Shown here: positions 61,947 through 64,000 of the stretch, piece after piece
Layout of the letters: every line of letters begins with the position of its first letter
Numbering within the stretch: the first letter of the stretch is position 1
From: an uncultured Bacilli bacterium
GTDB taxonomy: Bacteria; Bacillota_I; Bacilli_A; RF39; UBA660
Length of the DNA: 64,000 nt
Reading direction: 5' to 3'
Assembly (NCBI GenBank): GCA_934162425.1
Contig: CAKPIS010000006.1
Span: 1-64,000 of the forward strand
Translations under genes and position numbers: made by a program
The notes under the pieces: model-generated
Seen by the model: only the letters and a program-made list of their open reading frames with translations
Told to the model about the DNA's origin: nothing
The model's database searches: none

Positions 61947-62097
61947 CGTTAATATGTTATTCAAAAAAAGGATATATAGCAAGTGTTATAACCCATAAAT
62001 TTTACATTATAATTAAACTTTTTATGAAATTTTTCATATTTCGACTTAATTTGTCAAAGCATAATTGTATTATAGCAAGACAAAAGGAGAAATTAAA

Positions 62098-62832
62098 ATG
62101 TATGATATTGATATTAATGAATCATTTAATGATTTAAAGAAAAAATTTGCTAGAATTAAAAATATAGGCTATATTAAAGGTAAAAATCAAAAAAATAAAG
62201 GAGACTCAGGACTCACTTTTGAAAATCTTATTGGTAAAGAAAATGATGAATTTCAAATTGCTGACTACAATGGAATTGAAATAAAAGTTAAAAATAATTT
62301 TCTAAGTGATTATAGATATTTAACTTTATTTAGTTTGGTTCCAAGTAATTGTTTTGGTTTAGAACTCAAAAGATTAAGAAGAGAATATGGAAAACAAGAT
62401 GTCAATTTTTCGGATGTAAATGTGCTTATGAAATCAGTTTTTGCTAATTTTAAAGTATATGATGAAAATAACAACTCTTTTCAGTTAGAAGTTAATAGAA
62501 AAGATGAAAAAATATATTTGTGTATATTTAATAGAAAGAAGCAGTTTTTTGATAAAAGTATATACTGGGACTTTGATGAAATTATTGGTGCTATAAAAAG
62601 AAAGCTAAATCATCTGGCTTTGGTAAAGTATGACAAAAAAAGAATATATGGACAAGATTATTTTAAATATAGTAGTATATCGTTTTATAAATTCAAAGGA
62701 ATAATAAGAATATACATATGTCTTGGTGTTTATAAAAGTGGTCAAAAGTCTGGATGTGAACATGATCATGGAATTAGATTTGATATAAAGGAATGTAATA
62801 TGCTAAAATTGTATGATGTATACGAAATTTAA
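62098..62832 (+). CDS. MvaI/BcnI-type restriction endonuclease-like
   Basis: The 244-residue protein resembles the MvaI/BcnI group: GDSGLTFENLIGKENDEFQI, then IADYNGIEIKVKNN (Asp and ExK of the PD-(D/E)xK site), SDYRYLTLFSLVP, and a C-terminal HDHGIRFDI. These type IIP enzymes cut DNA. No methyltransferase is in the window, so it is an orphan. ATG 62098 follows AAAAGGAG by eight bases. A neighbour tRNA-Pro is convergent. Confidence 0.75.
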   Translation: MYDIDINESFNDLKKKFARIKNIGYIKGKNQKNKGDSGLTFENLIGKENDEFQIADYNGIEIKVKNNFLSDYRYLTLFSLVPSNCFGLELKRLRREYGKQDVNFSDVNVLMKSVFANFKVYDENNNSFQLEVNRKDEKIYLCIFNRKKQFFDKSIYWDFDEIIGAIKRKLNHLALVKYDKKRIYGQDYFKYSSISFYKFKGIIRIYICLGVYKSGQKSGCEHDHGIRFDIKECNMLKLYDVYEI

Positions 62833-62880
62833 TTACCTTTAAAAACAGTTATCGTGGGATTGGACCGTTCGTGTAAGCAC

Positions 62881-62907
62881 AAAAAAACTATTCATTTCTG
62901 AATAGTT
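62881..62907 (-). terminator. Terminator after tRNA-Pro
   Basis: AACTATTCA pairs with TGAATAGTT around TTTC, followed by a T run on the minus strand. Confidence 0.75.
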
Positions 62908-62916
62908 AAACTCAAA

Positions 62917-62993
62917 TGGTCGGAAAGACAGGATTTGAACCTGCAACCTCACGGTCCCAAACCGCGTGCACTACCAAATTGTGCTACTTTCCG
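62917..62993 (-). tRNA. tRNA-Pro (TGG)
   Basis: A 77-base cloverleaf, encoded CCA; loop TTTGGGA gives TGG (Pro). Confidence 0.95.
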
Positions 62994-63005
62994 AAAAGCA
63001 ATATG

Positions 63006-63034
63006 ATTATAACATATACTTAAAGTAAAATCAA
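63006..63034 (-). promoter_or_regulatory. Promoter of tRNA-Pro
   Basis: Minus strand TTGATT (63029-63034), 17 bases, TATAAT (63006-63011). Confidence 0.75.
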
Positions 63035-63052
63035 CATCTTTTTTAATAAAAG

Positions 63053-63129
63053 TGGCGCGCTCGAAGGGATTCGAACCCCTGACCTCCTGGTTCGTAGCCA
63101 GATGCTCTATCCAGCTGAGCTACGAGCGC
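63053..63129 (-). tRNA. tRNA-Arg (ACG)
   Basis: A 77-base cloverleaf with encoded CCA; loop CTACGAA gives ACG (Arg), A34 presumably inosine. Confidence 0.95.
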
Positions 63130-63141
63130 ACGTATTATTAA

Positions 63142-63182
63142 ACCATCGGAGGTCAGAAATATTCAAACTTCAGCCTCGATGT
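63142..63182 (-). other. Hairpin in tRNA-Arg leader
   Basis: CATCGAGG and CCTCCGATG (one bulge) fold the 5' leader between the promoter start and tRNA-Arg. Role unknown. Confidence 0.4.
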
Positions 63183-63187
63183 CACTA

Positions 63188-63216
63188 ATTATAACACTTC
63201 TTATATTCTTTTTCAA
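63188..63216 (-). promoter_or_regulatory. Promoter of tRNA-Arg
   Basis: Minus strand TTGAAA (63211-63216), 17 bases, TATAAT (63188-63193). Confidence 0.75.
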
Positions 63217-63281
63217 TAGTATTTTATTAATTTACAATTTATTTATTCATTTTTATACTGATTTTTTTATACTTAGAATAT

Positions 63282-63309
63282 TTGTGTTTAGCATTATACA
63301 TGTTATAAT
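63282..63309 (+). promoter_or_regulatory. Promoter of mscL
   Basis: TTGTGT (63282-63287), 16 bases, TATAAT (63304-63309). Confidence 0.6.
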
Positions 63310-63330
63310 AATGTAGAAGGAGGTAGAGCA

Positions 63331-63750
63331 ATGTTAAATGAATTTAAAAAATTTATATCAAAGGGTAATGTTATTGATTTAGCAGTTGGTGTTATAATTG
63401 GTGGCGCATTTGGAAAGATTGTATCATCTTTGGTTAATGATATTTTAATGCCTATCATAGGGGCTATAATTGGAGGTATTGATTTTAGTAATTTATCAAT
63501 CACAATAGGAAAAGCAAAAATCACATATGGTATGTTTATACAAAATGTAATTGATTTTTTAATAATAGCTTTTTGCATATTTATTTTTATAAGGGCTATA
63601 AACAAATTAACTGATATGACTCATAAGCTTGAAAAAGGCAAAAAGAAAGACAAAGAAGAAGAAAAAGAAGAAATACAAGAAACAGAGTTAAGTATTTTAA
63701 AAGAAATACGTGATGAATTAAAAACAAAGAAAAAAAGTAAAAATAAATAA
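63331..63750 (+). CDS. mscL: Large-conductance mechanosensitive channel
   Basis: MscL opens under strong membrane tension to release solutes on hypo-osmotic shock. The 139-residue product has KKFISKGNVIDLAVGVIIG, AFGKIVSSLVNDILMPIIG, a short outer loop, the second helix (FLIIAFCIFIFIRAINKL) and the C-terminal helix ending in ILKEIRDEL. Length is normal. AGGAGG precedes the ATG. Confidence 0.95.
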   Translation: MLNEFKKFISKGNVIDLAVGVIIGGAFGKIVSSLVNDILMPIIGAIIGGIDFSNLSITIGKAKITYGMFIQNVIDFLIIAFCIFIFIRAINKLTDMTHKLEKGKKKDKEEEKEEIQETELSILKEIRDELKTKKKSKNK

Positions 63751-63772
63751 TACAAATAACGTAAATAAAAGA

Positions 63773-63810
63773 AAGAAGATATAATTGGCATGGATTATAT
63801 CTTCTTTTAA
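63773..63810 (+). terminator. mscL terminator
   Basis: AAGAAGATATAA pairs with TTATATCTTCTT around ten bases, then TT. Confidence 0.75.
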
Positions 63811-63908
63811 TCTATTAATAATAATTTTAGAAAATCCTAAATAATTGCATCTTCTATTAGTATTTTCATTTAAACTATGTTATATGCTGTAAACATAAGC
63901 CCGGAGCA

Positions 63909-63934
63909 TAAAAAAAGCAACCATTGGTTGTTTA
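63909..63934 (-). terminator. Terminator after tRNA-Phe
   Basis: Minus strand ACAACC / GGTTGC around a short loop, then seven Ts. Confidence 0.7.
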
Positions 63935-63943
63935 TTTTTAAAA

Positions 63944-64000
63944 TGGTGGCTCCGGGCAGGATCGAACTGCCGACACCAGGATTTTCAGTCCTGTGCTCTA
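63944..64000 (-). tRNA. tRNA-Phe (GAA), 3' part
   Basis: The anticodon stem-loop CAGGA-CTGAAAA-TCCTG gives GAA (Phe); T arm and CCA end are present; the 5' part is cut by the window edge. Confidence 0.92.

Overview
The window is about 27-30% GC by eye, tightly packed and mostly transcribed from the minus strand. Shine-Dalgarno sites (AGGAGG/AAGGAG) are strong, TGA is used as a stop (so not the Mycoplasma code), and the suf cluster has the Bacilli order (sufC-D-S-U-B). Together these point to a low-GC Bacillota of the Bacilli side, probably an uncultured gut-type lineage. Several genes belong to endospore families: a SigF/SigG-type sigma factor next to a SpoIIAA-like STAS protein, CotD-like, CotY/CotZ-like and CotF-like coat proteins, two YjcZ-like miniproteins, a sporulation-kinase-like histidine kinase and a SpoVE/RodA-type SEDS protein. 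The two TGTCGAA words I noticed by eye (the Spo0A-box core) both lie at the -35 position of promoters for sporulation-type genes.

Layout. 0-10 kb: GtrA-like flippase, sigma/STAS pair, gpsA, a large DUF6020-like membrane protein, a DUF975-CmpB fusion, a UbiB kinase, and an MFS/HAD pair. 10-16 kb: GNAT protein with a possible leader, then a TetR-regulated FtsX-type ABC exporter operon with a clear promoter flanked by two matching operators. 16-27 kb: small membrane proteins, polyferredoxin, Ca-type P-ATPase, DacA-type carboxypeptidase and pyrimidine-nucleoside phosphorylase. 25.6-27.8 kb: a tandem pair of DUF1016/PDDEXK (YhcG-type) nucleases upstream of which lies an SSB gene. 28-33 kb: suf operon with an unrecognised extra gene and a half-length SufD. 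33-38 kb: HIT, VanY, YjcZ-like genes, PrsA-like foldase, RecX, RpoZ and CotD-like. 38-47 kb: Ffh, YlxM, FtsY, RNase J, PNPase, S15 with a structured leader, TruB. 47-55 kb: a coiled-coil protein, a GNAT-kinase-TM fusion, then rbfA-infB-ylxR-nusA-rimP with a half-length RimP. 55-61.5 kb: CPBP protease, degenerate phosphoesterase, sensor kinase, EIIB-like protein without its Cys, CotZ-like, SEDS, CotF pair. 60.4-64 kb: tRNAs (Glu, Ile, Ala, Pro, Arg, partial Phe), an isolated holin-like gene, an orphan MvaI/BcnI-type endonuclease and MscL.

The strongest unexplained signals are: (1) the tandem DUF1016 nuclease genes, near-identical except in two blocks, each with a different perfect inverted repeat centred on exactly the first base of codon 88; (2) the sigma/STAS pair without an anti-sigma kinase and with the phosphoserine position changed, under a Spo0A-box promoter; (3) the GNAT-kinase-TM fusion; (4) membrane-anchored or degenerate proteins that lost catalytic residues (EIIB-like, phosphoesterase-like); (5) the extra gene inside the suf operon. 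Family assignments come from recalled motifs; no database search was run.
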